A DNA stretch of 64,000 bases. Source: Neorhizobium galegae. GTDB lineage: Bacteria > Pseudomonadota > Alphaproteobacteria > Rhizobiales > Rhizobiaceae. Position numbers and translations under genes: made by a program. The first letter of the stretch is position 1, and the number at the start of each line of letters is the position of its first letter. Location of the stretch: the NCBI RefSeq assembly GCF_021391675.1, contig NZ_CP090095.1, positions 2,237,501 through 2,301,500 of the forward strand, given 5' to 3'. Shown here piece by piece: positions 1 through 8,865 of this stretch. A model generated the notes under the pieces. The model saw only the letters and a list, made by a program, of their open reading frames with translations, searched no databases and had not been told where the DNA came from.

Positions 1-321
1 GTCCGGGCGCTGGAACAGCGTGAACATGACTTCCGCGCCATCGCCGTTCGGCACGACGCGCAGCGGGTTTTCGACGACAAGGCCGTTTTCCATCGTCACG
101 GTGTGGTCGAGGATGCCGAATGGATTGTCGGGTGAGAACCGCACGCGCACCAGGCCGACCGGTCCGCCGTCGCCGATCCAGTCGTCACCGTCCGGGGTAA
201 GCCCGGCGGCAAGGCCGGACGCCCAGAGCGGCATGTTTTCGGGCCGGCTCGCGAAGGCATAGACGTGCTGCCAAGGTCTCTCGATGCCGATATGAATGAT
301 ACGGGCGGGCAGGGTGGTCAT
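1..321 (-). CDS. SRPBCC-like (polyketide cyclase-type) protein, 3' end beyond window
   Basis: An open frame runs from an ATG at 321 to the window edge, giving 107 codons with no stop, so the C-terminus is missing. A good ribosome binding site (GAGGAGG) lies 5 bases upstream. The start MTTLPARIIHIGIERPW and the segment with PENMPLWASGL resemble the first strands and helix of small SRPBCC/START-fold proteins, which bind hydrophobic ligands. No catalytic residues can be named. It lies just downstream of the AraC-type gene on the same strand, so co-transcription is likely. Family call is tentative because only part is visible. Confidence 0.6.
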   Translation of the reverse strand, partial: MTTLPARIIHIGIERPWQHVYAFASRPENMPLWASGLAAGLTPDGDDWIGDGGPVGLVRVRFSPDNPFGILDHTVTMENGLVVENPLRVVPNGDGAEVMFTLFQRPD

Positions 322-387
322 GGGGCCTCCTCAGTTTCCCCTCGGTCTATCTGAAGAGAAACGGCGTTTCTTGAACAAAACGGACAA

Positions 388-1164
388 TCAGGCGCAAAGC
401 TGTCTCCGGATTTCCCACGGCGTAAAGGTGGTCAGCTCCTTCACGTCGCGCGTCATGTGCGCCTGATCGGCATAACCGGCTTCAAGCGCGAGAAGAGCGA
501 GGTTTACGGATGCGGGCTGGCGGACCATGCGAAGAAAGCGCTGGAGGCGCAAGATGCGCTCGAGCGTTTTCGGTCCATACCCGAAGTGATCGTGGCTCCG
601 GCGGCGCAAGGTGCGTTCGCCGAGCGCCTGCATCGCCGACGAGCCATGCAGCGCGCCGCTGCCGAGCTCATCGAAAAGGGTTTCCACCAGGCTTTGGGGT
701 GCGGCGGCCAGTGATGCCTCTCCTGCCGCCCAAGCCTTCAACAGTCGCTGCCTTTCCAGTGCACAGTCCTCTTCGGCCAACTGTTCTTCGACCGTCCGGA
801 CGTTGTCCCGGAACTCGCGGAGCGGCACGGCTCGTCCGACCAGCTCGCGGAGCGGCACGTCGAGCCAGTGCAGGGCCGCACCCGGCCTGAAGCGCAGGCC
901 AAGGATGGTTTCACCGGGGGCGAGGGCAGGAAAGGCGGCGGTGCGGTCGGGGCCGATCACCATCAGTTGACCGCCCGCCCAGATCAGGTCCGCGCAGCCA
1001 TCTGGCACGACGGCAATCCGTCCGTCGAATCCCTCCGGTAGGCGATGCGACCAGACACGGCAAAACAGCCTCGAAAGCGGCCCGTGCGCCGCTCGCTCTC
1101 GGTAAGTGCCGACGCGCATTGCCAGTATCGGCGTATCCCTGCGCATATCTTTGCCCGTATTCAT
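388..1164 (-). CDS. AraC family transcriptional regulator
   Basis: The C-terminal ~90 residues form a double helix-turn-helix of the AraC type: FGYGPKTLERILRLQRFL followed by LALLALEAGYADQAHMTRD and a final FTPWEIRRQ. The N-terminal part, with VVPDGCADLIWAGGQL and a later GLRFRPGAA, matches the ligand-sensing half often found with this subclass (DUF6597-like). The frame is open further upstream, but a longer protein would run into the gnd leader, so I place the start at the ATG at 1164 (258 residues); ATGs at 1179 and 1119 are also possible. It is divergent from gnd and upstream of the SRPBCC gene, which is its likeliest target. Ligand unknown. Confidence 0.75.
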   Translation of the reverse strand: MNTGKDMRRDTPILAMRVGTYRERAAHGPLSRLFCRVWSHRLPEGFDGRIAVVPDGCADLIWAGGQLMVIGPDRTAAFPALAPGETILGLRFRPGAALHWLDVPLRELVGRAVPLREFRDNVRTVEEQLAEEDCALERQRLLKAWAAGEASLAAAPQSLVETLFDELGSGALHGSSAMQALGERTLRRRSHDHFGYGPKTLERILRLQRFLRMVRQPASVNLALLALEAGYADQAHMTRDVKELTTFTPWEIRRQLCA

Positions 1165-1349
1165 ACCTTGTTGTCGCATCCGAATTGGGCAGTCGCAAGA
1201 CGCCGTCCGCCGCGGAGAATACAGGTCGCCGCGTCGCCTGGACGAAGACGGAGTGTCATGGAAATTTAATCGTTTAGCGTCGCCATCGCCTTGCCGTTTC
1301 CCCATATGAATGCGACAACACCCTCGAATCTCAATAAGGAGGCACATCC

Positions 1350-2783
1350 GTGGAACAGGCAGAAATCGGCCTTATCGGGCTCGGCGTCATGGGCTCTAAC
1401 CTCTCCCTCAACATTGCCGAAAAAGGCAACAAGATCGCCGTCTTCAATCGGTCTCCGGAAGCGACCCGCAAGTTCTACGCCGACGCCGGCGAACTGCAGG
1501 GCCAGCTTGTCCCCTGCGAGACGCTTGAGGAATTCGTCGCCGCCATCCGCCCGCCGCGGCCGATCATCATCATGATCAAGGCCGGCGATCCGGTCGACCA
1601 GCAGATGGAACTTCTGAAGCCCTACCTTTCGGCCGGCGACATCATGATCGATGCCGGCAACGCGAATTTCCGCGACACGATGCGCCGCTTCGACAATCTG
1701 AAGGACAGCGGCCTGACCTTCATCGGCATGGGCGTCTCCGGCGGTGAAGAAGGTGCGCGCCACGGTCCGTCGATCATGGTCGGCGGCACCGAGGACAGCT
1801 GGAAGCGCGTCGAGAAGGTGCTGACCTCGATCTCCGCCAAGTTCAACGACGAGCCCTGCGTCGCCTGGCTCGGCGAAAACGGCGCCGGCCATTTCGTCAA
1901 GACCATCCATAACGGCATCGAATATGCCGACATGCAGATGATCGCCGAAATCTACGGCATCCTGCGCGACGGCCTCGGCATGAGCGCGACCGAAATCGGC
2001 GACGTATTCGGCAAGTGGAACGAGGGCCGCCTGAACTCCTATCTGATCGAGATCAGCCAGACGGTCCTGACCGCCGCCGATCCGATTTCCGGCAAGCCGA
2101 TGGTCGATGTCATCGTCGATGCCGCCGGGCAGAAGGGCACCGGCAAGTGGTCGGTTATCGAAGCGCAGAACATGGGCGTTGCCGCCACCGCCATCGAGGC
2201 TGCCGTCGCCGGCCGTGTCCTCTCGTCCCAGAGAACCGAACGCCTGGCTGCCGAAAAGATCTTCGGCCTCCCGAAGGTCGCGGAAGCGCCGAAGGACAGG
2301 GCATCGTTCATCGCCGACCTCGAAAGCGCACTGCTCGCCGCCAAGATCGCCGCCTATGCGCAGGGCTTCGCCGTCATGTCGGCAGCGTCCGCCGAATATA
2401 ACTGGAACCTGCCGATGCCGACGATCGCCAAGATCTGGCGCGCCGGCTGCATCATCCGCTCGGCCTTCCTCGACGAGATCACCTCGGCCTTCACCAAGGA
2501 TCCGCATGTGCCGAACCTGATCGTCACGCCGGCCTTCGCGCAGATGGTCAAGGATACCGACGCCCCGCTGCGTCGCGTCGTTTCCTACGCCGCTCTCTCC
2601 GGCCTGCCGGTTCCGGCGCTTTCCTCGGCGCTCTCCTATTTTGATGCCTATCGTCGCGGCCGTGGCACGGCGAACCTCATCCAGGCGCAGCGCGACTTCT
2701 TCGGCGCCCATGGCTTCGACCGCCTCGACGGCGTCGACAAGCATCACGGCCCGTGGGGCAGCGGCCTTAGCGAATTTGCCTGA
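1350..2783 (+). CDS. gnd: 6-phosphogluconate dehydrogenase, decarboxylating
   Basis: The enzyme oxidises 6-phosphogluconate to ribulose 5-phosphate and CO2 with NADP+ in the cytoplasmic pentose phosphate pathway. The 477-residue product has the usual length of the long-form enzyme. Visible hallmarks are the Rossmann loop GLGVMGSN at residues 10-17, the family signature GVSGGEEGARHGPSIMVGG at 128-146, and the catalytic lysine in HFVKTIHNGIEY (Lys184). The C-terminal RGTANLIQAQRDFFGAHGF segment is also typical. The start is a GTG with AAGGAGG at 1336-1342, 7 bases upstream. The gene stands alone between divergent AraC and convergent LacI genes and ends in a strong hairpin. Confidence 0.97.
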   Translation: MEQAEIGLIGLGVMGSNLSLNIAEKGNKIAVFNRSPEATRKFYADAGELQGQLVPCETLEEFVAAIRPPRPIIIMIKAGDPVDQQMELLKPYLSAGDIMIDAGNANFRDTMRRFDNLKDSGLTFIGMGVSGGEEGARHGPSIMVGGTEDSWKRVEKVLTSISAKFNDEPCVAWLGENGAGHFVKTIHNGIEYADMQMIAEIYGILRDGLGMSATEIGDVFGKWNEGRLNSYLIEISQTVLTAADPISGKPMVDVIVDAAGQKGTGKWSVIEAQNMGVAATAIEAAVAGRVLSSQRTERLAAEKIFGLPKVAEAPKDRASFIADLESALLAAKIAAYAQGFAVMSAASAEYNWNLPMPTIAKIWRAGCIIRSAFLDEITSAFTKDPHVPNLIVTPAFAQMVKDTDAPLRRVVSYAALSGLPVPALSSALSYFDAYRRGRGTANLIQAQRDFFGAHGFDRLDGVDKHHGPWGSGLSEFA

Positions 2784-2802
2784 TCATTGATCCACGCAAC
2801 GC

Positions 2803-2831
2803 AAAACGCCCGCCAATCCGGCGGGCGTTTT
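2803..2831. terminator. Bidirectional rho-independent terminator
   Basis: A perfect 12-bp stem (AAAACGCCCGCC pairing with GGCGGGCGTTTT) encloses the loop AATCC. It ends in T-runs on both strands, between the 3' end of gnd and the 3' end of the convergent lacI-type gene, so it can stop transcription from either side. Confidence 0.92.
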
Positions 2832-2835
2832 CGTT

Positions 2836-3888
2836 TCAGTCCTTTGGCGCCATCTTCGACCAGACGGGCTTTGCGACACTCTGCAGCAGTTCGGGGCCGA
2901 CGCCGTCGATGCGCGCCATCAGGGCCTTGGCGAGCTCGCGCCCGGCCTGGCGGATATCCTCGCTGACCGTATAGATCTCCGGGCGAATCCAGTTGAGGAA
3001 GTCGGCCGACTGTTTCGATACCATGTCGACGTCGTGGCCCAGTTTCCTGCCCGCAGCCTCGATGCCTGCCACTAGGGCGATCGACGCCGATCCGCTGATC
3101 GAGATGATGCCATCCGGCGGCTCGGTCGCGCGCATCATCCGTTCCGCATAGGCGCGGGTCTCTTCAAGCGGCGTCTCGCTGGTCACCCGGCCCATTGGCA
3201 CTTCGGTAGCACCGAAATCGGCAAGCCCGCGTTCGAAGCCGATGCGGCTGTGGACGTAGAACGAGAAGCGGCTTCCCGGCGACAGAAACGCGATCCTCCG
3301 GCGGCCTTTTTCTACCAGTTTCTGAACGGCCTTATAGGCATAGGCCTCGTTGTCATAGTCGTGATAGGGATGGACAATCCCCATGTCGGTGCGGCCGTGG
3401 GTGACGAAGGGCAGGTTCCGCTCCGTCATCAGCCGTACCCGCGCGTCGTCGGGCTCGATGCGTGAGATGATCACCCCGTCCGCCGAGCCGGTGTCGAGGA
3501 TATAGCGCACCGGCACCATCGGGTCCTTCTGGAAGGAATGCGGCGTCACCACGAGGTGATATTGCGTGCCACCCAGCACTTCCGAAATGCCGTGCACCAT
3601 CTGGCTGGTGAAGCCCATCAGCTCTTCGTCGATGCTGAGCACGAGGGCGATGACATTGGTCTTGCCGGTTCTGAGGCGCACGCCGGCGCGGTTCGGCTGG
3701 TAGCCGAGCTGGTTGGCGACGAGGCGGACGCGTTCCTTGGTGTCGGCGCCGATATCCGGCGCATCCTTCAGCGCCCGCGAAACGGTAGTGATGCCGAGGC
3801 CCGTCATATAGGCGATCGTTTTCAAGGTTGGACGTTCACGGACCGCTGTCTGCGTTCCGGCCGTCCTTGGTCTTCCGCTGTCATCCAT
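2836..3888 (-). CDS. LacI family regulator, likely controls the divergent glycoside locus
   Basis: The N-terminus holds a LacI helix-turn-helix and hinge: [22 protein letters not shown] at roughly residues 20-41, then [20 protein letters not shown]. The rest is a periplasmic-binding-protein-like sensor with [12 protein letters not shown] and [12 protein letters not shown]. The frame stays open to 4032, but homology begins near the ATG at 3888 (350 residues), used here. The gene is divergent from the sugar ABC transporter operon across a 417-base region with repeated motifs, the classic arrangement for a local repressor. The inducer is probably a glycoside or a derived sugar; this is inference. 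Confidence 0.88.
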   Translation of the reverse strand: MDDSGRPRTAGTQTAVRERPTLKTIAYMTGLGITTVSRALKDAPDIGADTKERVRLVANQLGYQPNRAGVRLRTGKTNVIALVLSIDEELMGFTSQMVHGISEVLGGTQYHLVVTPHSFQKDPMVPVRYILDTGSADGVIISRIEPDDARVRLMTERNLPFVTHGRTDMGIVHPYHDYDNEAYAYKAVQKLVEKGRRRIAFLSPGSRFSFYVHSRIGFERGLADFGATEVPMGRVTSETPLEETRAYAERMMRATEPPDGIISISGSASIALVAGIEAAGRKLGHDVDMVSKQSADFLNWIRPEIYTVSEDIRQAGRELAKALMARIDGVGPELLQSVAKPVWSKMAPKD

Positions 3889-4305
3889 GATTTGCCGTCG
3901 CTGCCCCCGAGTCAGGTGGCCACTATAAAGGGCCGAAGCTTGCCCGGAAACGTCGCGACACCTCCCTGTCCTCCAATATGAAATCAATAACTGAAACGAT
4001 ACAGGTAAAATGTCGAGAGGAATTTTGCCCAATGGGAAACCCCTATTCCTCAGAGTTGTACAACGCAGATGCGAAATGACTTTTTGCAGATGCGAAAATC
4101 AGACTTCCTGATATTGCCCATCAGTCGCCGATATCCTACCTTTTGGACCTCCCGTCGGGGCGAATGAACAAGCCAGCAAATTTCCCGCAAATCCTCTTTC
4201 GGTTGTATCTTCTCCACTCGCAAATTTTTTCGGACAAAAGCGGTTGCGTCATATCAGCGATTGCCTTAGGTTTTTACGGCAACGTTTCAGTGAGGGAGGA
4301 GACTC
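3889..4305. promoter_or_regulatory. Divergent lacI/ABC-operon control region with repeated motifs
   Basis: The region holds three visible signals. The octamer CTGAAACG at 3991-3998 recurs inverted as CGTTTCAG at 4283-4290, so one copy faces each divergent gene; both resemble LacI-family half-sites. The 12-mer GCAGATGCGAAA occurs at 4065-4076 and 4086-4097, start to start 21 bases, two helical turns. A perfect palindrome GTTGTACAAC lies at 4055-4064. No coding sequence is convincing. Which site the LacI protein uses cannot be settled by eye. Confidence 0.5.
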
Positions 4306-5541
4306 ATGAATATTCGTTCTATGGCGGCTGTTCTTGCCGCAACCGTGATGCTGCCGTTAGGCGCGGCTCATGCCACAGATCTCGAAGTCACCCATTGGTG
4401 GACATCCGGAGGCGAGGCTGCCGCAGTCGCGGAACTCGCCAAGGCTTTCAACGCAACCGGCAACAAGTGGGTTGACGGCGCGATTGCAGGTTCCGGGGGC
4501 ACCGCCCGTCCGATCATGATCAGCCGTATCACCGGCGGCGATCCGATGGCGGCCACCCAGTTCAACCATGGCCGCCAGGCCGAGGAGCTGGTCCAGGCAG
4601 GCCTGATGCGCGATTTCACCGATCTCGCCAAGAAGGAAGGCTGGGACAAGATCGTCCGCCCCGCGGGCCTGCTGAAATCCTGCACTTTCGAGGGCAAGAT
4701 CTACTGCGTGCCGCTCAACATCCATTCCTGGCAATGGCTGTGGCTTTCCAACGACGCCTTCAAGAAGGCGGGCGTAGCAGTTCCGAAGAACTGGGACGAA
4801 TATGTCGCAGCCGCTCCGGCGCTTGAAAAGGCCGGCATCGTGCCGCTCGCAGTCGGCGGCCAGGCCTGGCAATCGACCGGCTTGTTCGCCGTGCTGACGG
4901 TCGCGATCGGCGGCAAGGACATCTACCAGAAGGTCTATGGCGACAAGGACGCAAAGGTCGCTGCCGGTCCGGAAATGGCCAAGGTCTTCAAGGCAGCCGA
5001 CGACGCCCGCAAGATGTCGAAGGGCACCAATGTCCAGGACTGGAACCAGGCGACCAACATGGTGATTACCGGCAAAGCCGGGGGCCAGATCATGGGTGAC
5101 TGGGCGCAGGGCGAATTCCAGCTTGCCGGCAAGAAGGCCGGCGTCGACTATACCTGCCTGCCTGGCCTCGGCGTGAACGAGGTGATCTCGACGGCGGGCG
5201 ACGCCTTCTATTTCCCGGTCCTCAAGGACGCGGCGAAGACGAAGGCACAGGAAGCGCTTGCCTCGTCGCTTCTCGACGCCAAGACACAGGTTGCCTTCAA
5301 CCTCAAGAAGGGCTCGCTGCCGGTGCGCGGCGACGTCGATCTTGCGGCCGCCAACGACTGCATGAAGAAGGGTCTCGAGATCCTCGCCAAGGGCAATGTC
5401 GTCACCAGCACCGACCAGCTTATTACGCAGGATACGCAGAAGCAGCTGGAAGACCTGATGTCGCAGTTCTTCGCCAACACGTCGATCACTGCCGAGGAAG
5501 CCCAGAAGCGCTTCGTCGCTATTTTCTCCAAGGCCGGTTGA
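4306..5541 (+). CDS. Sugar ABC transporter periplasmic binding protein
   Basis: This 411-residue protein has a Sec signal peptide (about residues 1-23, ending LGAAHA) and then the family-1 extracellular solute-binding fold (COG1653). LEVTHWWTSGGEAAAVAELA opens the mature protein, and GDPMAATQFNHGRQAEEL is typical of glucose/mannose-type binders. It captures the substrate in the periplasm for the two permeases and ATPase that follow. GGGAGGAG sits 6 bases before the ATG. It is the first gene of the operon downstream of the divergent LacI region. The sugar cannot be read from sequence; neighbouring glycosidases suggest a plant-derived beta-linked oligosaccharide or glycoside. Confidence 0.92.
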   Translation: MNIRSMAAVLAATVMLPLGAAHATDLEVTHWWTSGGEAAAVAELAKAFNATGNKWVDGAIAGSGGTARPIMISRITGGDPMAATQFNHGRQAEELVQAGLMRDFTDLAKKEGWDKIVRPAGLLKSCTFEGKIYCVPLNIHSWQWLWLSNDAFKKAGVAVPKNWDEYVAAAPALEKAGIVPLAVGGQAWQSTGLFAVLTVAIGGKDIYQKVYGDKDAKVAAGPEMAKVFKAADDARKMSKGTNVQDWNQATNMVITGKAGGQIMGDWAQGEFQLAGKKAGVDYTCLPGLGVNEVISTAGDAFYFPVLKDAAKTKAQEALASSLLDAKTQVAFNLKKGSLPVRGDVDLAAANDCMKKGLEILAKGNVVTSTDQLITQDTQKQLEDLMSQFFANTSITAEEAQKRFVAIFSKAG

Positions 5542-5640
5542 TCCAACAGACAGCGATCCAACAGCCGGCTCCGCGTCCGAGAGGGGCGGGGCCGGTGGTG
5601 GCTTGCTTCCAGCAGCCTTTGCTATCCAGAGGAGTTGACC

Positions 5641-6543
5641 ATGGCGGCGCACACTCAGCCCGGCCGACCCAACCAGTTATTCCGCAATCTCAATTCGAAG
5701 ATTGCCTCGATCCCGATGATGCTGACAGCCGTGGTGATCTTCCTCGGCGGCACGATCTGGACCGTCGTTTATTCCTTCACCAATTCCAAGCTCCTGCCGC
5801 GCCTGTCCTTCGTCGGTCTGGAACAGTATGAGCGGCTCTGGGATACGCCGCGCTGGATCGTCTCGATCCAGAATCTGGCGACCTACGGATGCCTGTCGCT
5901 GATCTTCAGCCTGACGATCGGTTTCCTGCTGGCCGCGCTGATGGACCAGAAGATCCGTTTCGAAAACACGTTCCGGACGATCTTCCTCTATCCGTTCGCG
6001 CTGTCCTTCATCGTCACCGGCCTTGTCTGGCAATGGATCCTGAACCCCGAATTCGGCGTGCAGTCCGTGGTCCGCTCACTGGGCTGGACGAGCTTCACCT
6101 TCGATCCGCTCTACAATTCCGATATCGTCATCTACGGCATCCTGATCGCCGCGCTCTGGCAGGGGACGGGCCTCGTCATGTGCCTGATGCTCGCCGGGCT
6201 TCGCGGCATCGACGAGGACATCTGGAAGGCGGCGCGCGTCGACGGGATCCCGATGTGGAAGACCTATCTCTTCATCATCATCCCGATGATGCGGCCGGTC
6301 TTCGTCACCACGCTCGTCATCATCGCCAGCGGCATCGTCAGGATCTACGACCTCGTCGTGGCGCAGACGAGCGGCGGCCCCGGCATCGCCTCCGACGTGC
6401 CTGCCAAATACGTCTACGACTACATGTTCTTCGCCCAGAACCTCGGCCAGGGATTTGCGGCATCCACCATGATGCTTCTCGCCGTCGCCATCATCATCGT
6501 GCCCTGGGCCTACCTCGAATTCGGAGGACGCAAGCGTGGATAA
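5641..6543 (+). CDS. Sugar ABC transporter permease (COG1175, MalF-like)
   Basis: The product has about 300 residues and six hydrophobic segments. The cytoplasmic coupling loop EDIWKAARVDGIPMWKTYLF is the EAA motif that contacts the ATPase. It forms the membrane channel with the next permease. An in-frame TTG lies 6 bases upstream, but GAGGAG at 5629-5634 is best spaced for the ATG at 5641. A 99-base gap with no gene separates it from the binding-protein gene, and it overlaps the next gene by 8 bases, indicating translational coupling. Confidence 0.93.
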   Translation: MAAHTQPGRPNQLFRNLNSKIASIPMMLTAVVIFLGGTIWTVVYSFTNSKLLPRLSFVGLEQYERLWDTPRWIVSIQNLATYGCLSLIFSLTIGFLLAALMDQKIRFENTFRTIFLYPFALSFIVTGLVWQWILNPEFGVQSVVRSLGWTSFTFDPLYNSDIVIYGILIAALWQGTGLVMCLMLAGLRGIDEDIWKAARVDGIPMWKTYLFIIIPMMRPVFVTTLVIIASGIVRIYDLVVAQTSGGPGIASDVPAKYVYDYMFFAQNLGQGFAASTMMLLAVAIIIVPWAYLEFGGRKRG

Positions 6544-7486
6544 ATCGCTCACGATGCCCGCCATTTCCGTGGCTGCGGGCTCCGGCCAGGCCGGTTCCCG
6601 GCTGGAATCCGGTCCGCAGGGCAAACGCCCCCGCAAAACGCTCTCGTCGCGCAATATCATCGTCTATGGCGCGCTCGGCCTTGCGGCAATTTATTACCTT
6701 ATTCCTCTCTATGTGATGGTCGTCACCTCGCTGAAGGGCATGCCGGAAATCCGTCTCGGCAATATCTTCTCGCCGCCGATGGAGATCACCTTCGAGCCCT
6801 GGGTGAAGGCCTGGGCTCAAGCCTGCACGGGCTTGAATTGCGACGGCCTTTCGCGCGGCTTCTGGAACTCGGTTCGCATCACCGTGCCATCGGTGATCGT
6901 GTCGATCGCGATCGCCTCGGTGAACGGTTATGCGCTTGCCAACTGGCGGTTCAAGGGCTCGGAGATCTTCTTCACGATCTTGATCGTCGGCGCCTTCATC
7001 CCCTATCAGGTGATGATCTATCCGATCGTCATCGTGCTGCGCGAACTGGGCCTCTACGGCTCGCTCTACGGCCTCATCCTGGTGCATTCTATCTTCGGCA
7101 TGCCGATCCAGACGCTCCTGTTCCGCAACTATTTCGTCTCGCTGCCGGAGGAACTCTTCAAGGCGGCGCGCATCGACGGGGCGGGGTTCTGGCAGATCTA
7201 TTTCCGGATCATGCTGCCCATGTCGCTGCCGATCTTCGTCGTCTCGATGATCCTGCAGACCACCGGCATCTGGAACGACTTCCTGTTCGGCGTGGTGTTC
7301 ACCCGGCCGGATACCTATCCGATGACCGTGCAGCTCAACAACATCGTCAATTCCGTCCAGGGCGTGAAGGAATACAACGTCAACATGGCGGCGACGCTGT
7401 TGACGGGTGCGGTTCCGCTGATCGTCTATTTCGTTTCCGGCCGGCTTTTCGTCCGCGGCATCGCGGCCGGCGCAGTCAAAGGGTAA
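6536..7486 (+). CDS. Sugar ABC transporter permease (COG0395, MalG-like)
   Basis: This 316-residue inner-membrane protein is the partner of the preceding permease. The EAA loop is visible as EELFKAARIDGAGFWQIYFR, and the C-terminal region (GIWNDFLFGVVFTRPDTYPM) is typical of COG0395. Its N-terminus is unusually long (about 40 residues with GKRPRKTL) before the first membrane helix. Translation starts at a GTG at 6536 inside the end of the upstream gene, with GGAGG 8-9 bases ahead. The ATPase gene begins 6 bases after the stop. Confidence 0.93.
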   Translation: MDKSLTMPAISVAAGSGQAGSRLESGPQGKRPRKTLSSRNIIVYGALGLAAIYYLIPLYVMVVTSLKGMPEIRLGNIFSPPMEITFEPWVKAWAQACTGLNCDGLSRGFWNSVRITVPSVIVSIAIASVNGYALANWRFKGSEIFFTILIVGAFIPYQVMIYPIVIVLRELGLYGSLYGLILVHSIFGMPIQTLLFRNYFVSLPEELFKAARIDGAGFWQIYFRIMLPMSLPIFVVSMILQTTGIWNDFLFGVVFTRPDTYPMTVQLNNIVNSVQGVKEYNVNMAATLLTGAVPLIVYFVSGRLFVRGIAAGAVKG

Positions 7487-7492
7487 AGCCTG

Positions 7493-8605
7493 ATGCTCAA
7501 CAATGTTTCCACGCGCACTCAGAGCAGCGTTTCCATCCGCGAACTGTCGCTGTCCTTCGGCTCGGTCAAGGTCTTGGAAAACCTCAACCTCGACATCTAT
7601 GACGGCGAGTTCCTGGTCCTGCTCGGCTCGTCGGGCTGCGGCAAGTCCACGCTGCTGAACTGCATCGCCGGGCTTCTGGAGCCGACCGATGGCCAGATCT
7701 TCATCAAGGACAAGAACGTCACCTGGGAAGAGCCCAAGGACCGTGGCATCGGCATGGTGTTCCAGTCCTACGCGCTCTATCCGCAGATGACGGTGGAAAA
7801 AAACCTATCCTTCGGCCTGCGCGTCGCCAAGATCCCGAAGGACGAGATCAATCGCCGCGTGGCACGCGCCTCCGGCATCCTGCAGATCGAACCGCTTCTC
7901 AAGCGCAAGCCCTCGGAACTTTCCGGCGGCCAGCGTCAGCGCGTCGCGATCGGCCGAGCGCTGGTGCGTGATGTCGACGTCTTCCTGTTCGACGAGCCGC
8001 TGTCGAACCTCGACGCAAAACTGCGCTCCGAACTGCGCGTCGAGATCAAGCGGCTGCATCAGGCGCTCAAGAACACGATGATCTACGTCACCCACGACCA
8101 GATCGAGGCGCTGACGCTTGCCGACCGCATCGCCATCATGAAGAGCGGCGTCATCCAGCAGCTCGACGATCCGGTGACGATCTACAACAAGCCGAAGAAC
8201 CGTTTCGTGGCAGCCTTCATCGGCTCACCGGCGATGAATTTCCTCACCGGCGAACTGGCCGAGGAGGGCGGCCGCGCCGTCTTCAGGACGAATGGGGTCA
8301 GCTTTTCTCTGGACGGTTATGGTGCTTCCGAGCCGCTGAAGCCCGGACGCAAGGTCACCCTCGGCGTCCGTCCGGAACATATCAAGGTAGACGGCGACAT
8401 AACCGGCGGCGAAATTCACGAAGCGGTGGTCGATATCGAGGAGCCGATGGGCGCGGACAACCTGCTCTGGCTGAAGCATGCGGGCCATGTGATGTCGGTT
8501 CGCATCGGCGGCGCAAGGCGTTATGCCGTCGGCGCCAAGGTACGTCTCGCCTTCGACATGACCATGGCCTCGCTGTTCGACGCCGAGACGGAAGAGCGGA
8601 TCTGA
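7493..8605 (+). CDS. Sugar ABC transporter ATP-binding protein (MalK/UgpC type)
   Basis: The 370-residue protein energises sugar uptake. Walker A is GSSGCGKST (45-53), the Q-loop is MVFQSYALYP, the signature is LSGGQRQR (143-150) and Walker B is VFLFDEP (163-169), with the switch histidine in YVTHDQIEAL. The C-terminal ~130 residues form the OB-fold (TOBE) extension of the MalK group, including LGVRPEHIKV. It is the last transporter gene. A palindromic intergenic element of about 150 bases separates it from the glycosidase gene, which may weaken or attenuate downstream expression. Confidence 0.95.
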   Translation: MLNNVSTRTQSSVSIRELSLSFGSVKVLENLNLDIYDGEFLVLLGSSGCGKSTLLNCIAGLLEPTDGQIFIKDKNVTWEEPKDRGIGMVFQSYALYPQMTVEKNLSFGLRVAKIPKDEINRRVARASGILQIEPLLKRKPSELSGGQRQRVAIGRALVRDVDVFLFDEPLSNLDAKLRSELRVEIKRLHQALKNTMIYVTHDQIEALTLADRIAIMKSGVIQQLDDPVTIYNKPKNRFVAAFIGSPAMNFLTGELAEEGGRAVFRTNGVSFSLDGYGASEPLKPGRKVTLGVRPEHIKVDGDITGGEIHEAVVDIEEPMGADNLLWLKHAGHVMSVRIGGARRYAVGAKVRLAFDMTMASLFDAETEERI

Positions 8606-8673
8606 TGTTTTCGCCGAGCCAGTTGCAGGTGGGCCGATCGCTCTTGGGGCAATTGTGGTCGCGGCAGGAAATA

Positions 8674-8825
8674 CCCCCCTCTGTCCTGCCGGACATCTCC
8701 CCCACAAGGAGGGAGATCGACTCGTGGCAACGTCTCGCCATCTTCGAGGCTCACGGTCGAAGTGACCTGGGCGCGCCCAGCCAATCTCCCCCTTGTGGGG
8801 GAGATGCCCGGCAGGGCAGAGGGGG
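8674..8825. repeat. Palindromic intergenic element (RIME-like), copy 1
   Basis: The two ends are about 43-base inverted repeats: the left arm runs through CTGTCCTGCCGGACATCTCC and the right arm through GAGATGCCCGGCAGGGCAG. Each arm contains its own small palindrome (CTCCCCCTTGTGGGGGAG on the right). Such elements are scattered between genes in Rhizobiaceae. Here it lies inside an operon, between the ABC ATPase and the GH2 gene. Confidence 0.75.
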
Positions 8826-8865
8826 CTGGCCCGGTACGCCCTGAATTTTGCGGGTGGGCATCGTA

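Noticed and set aside
1266..2747. Long open frame (493 codons) on the minus strand across gnd
   Set aside because: It is the GC-rich antisense shadow of gnd; no homology pattern, and the plus-strand 6PGDH motifs are unambiguous.
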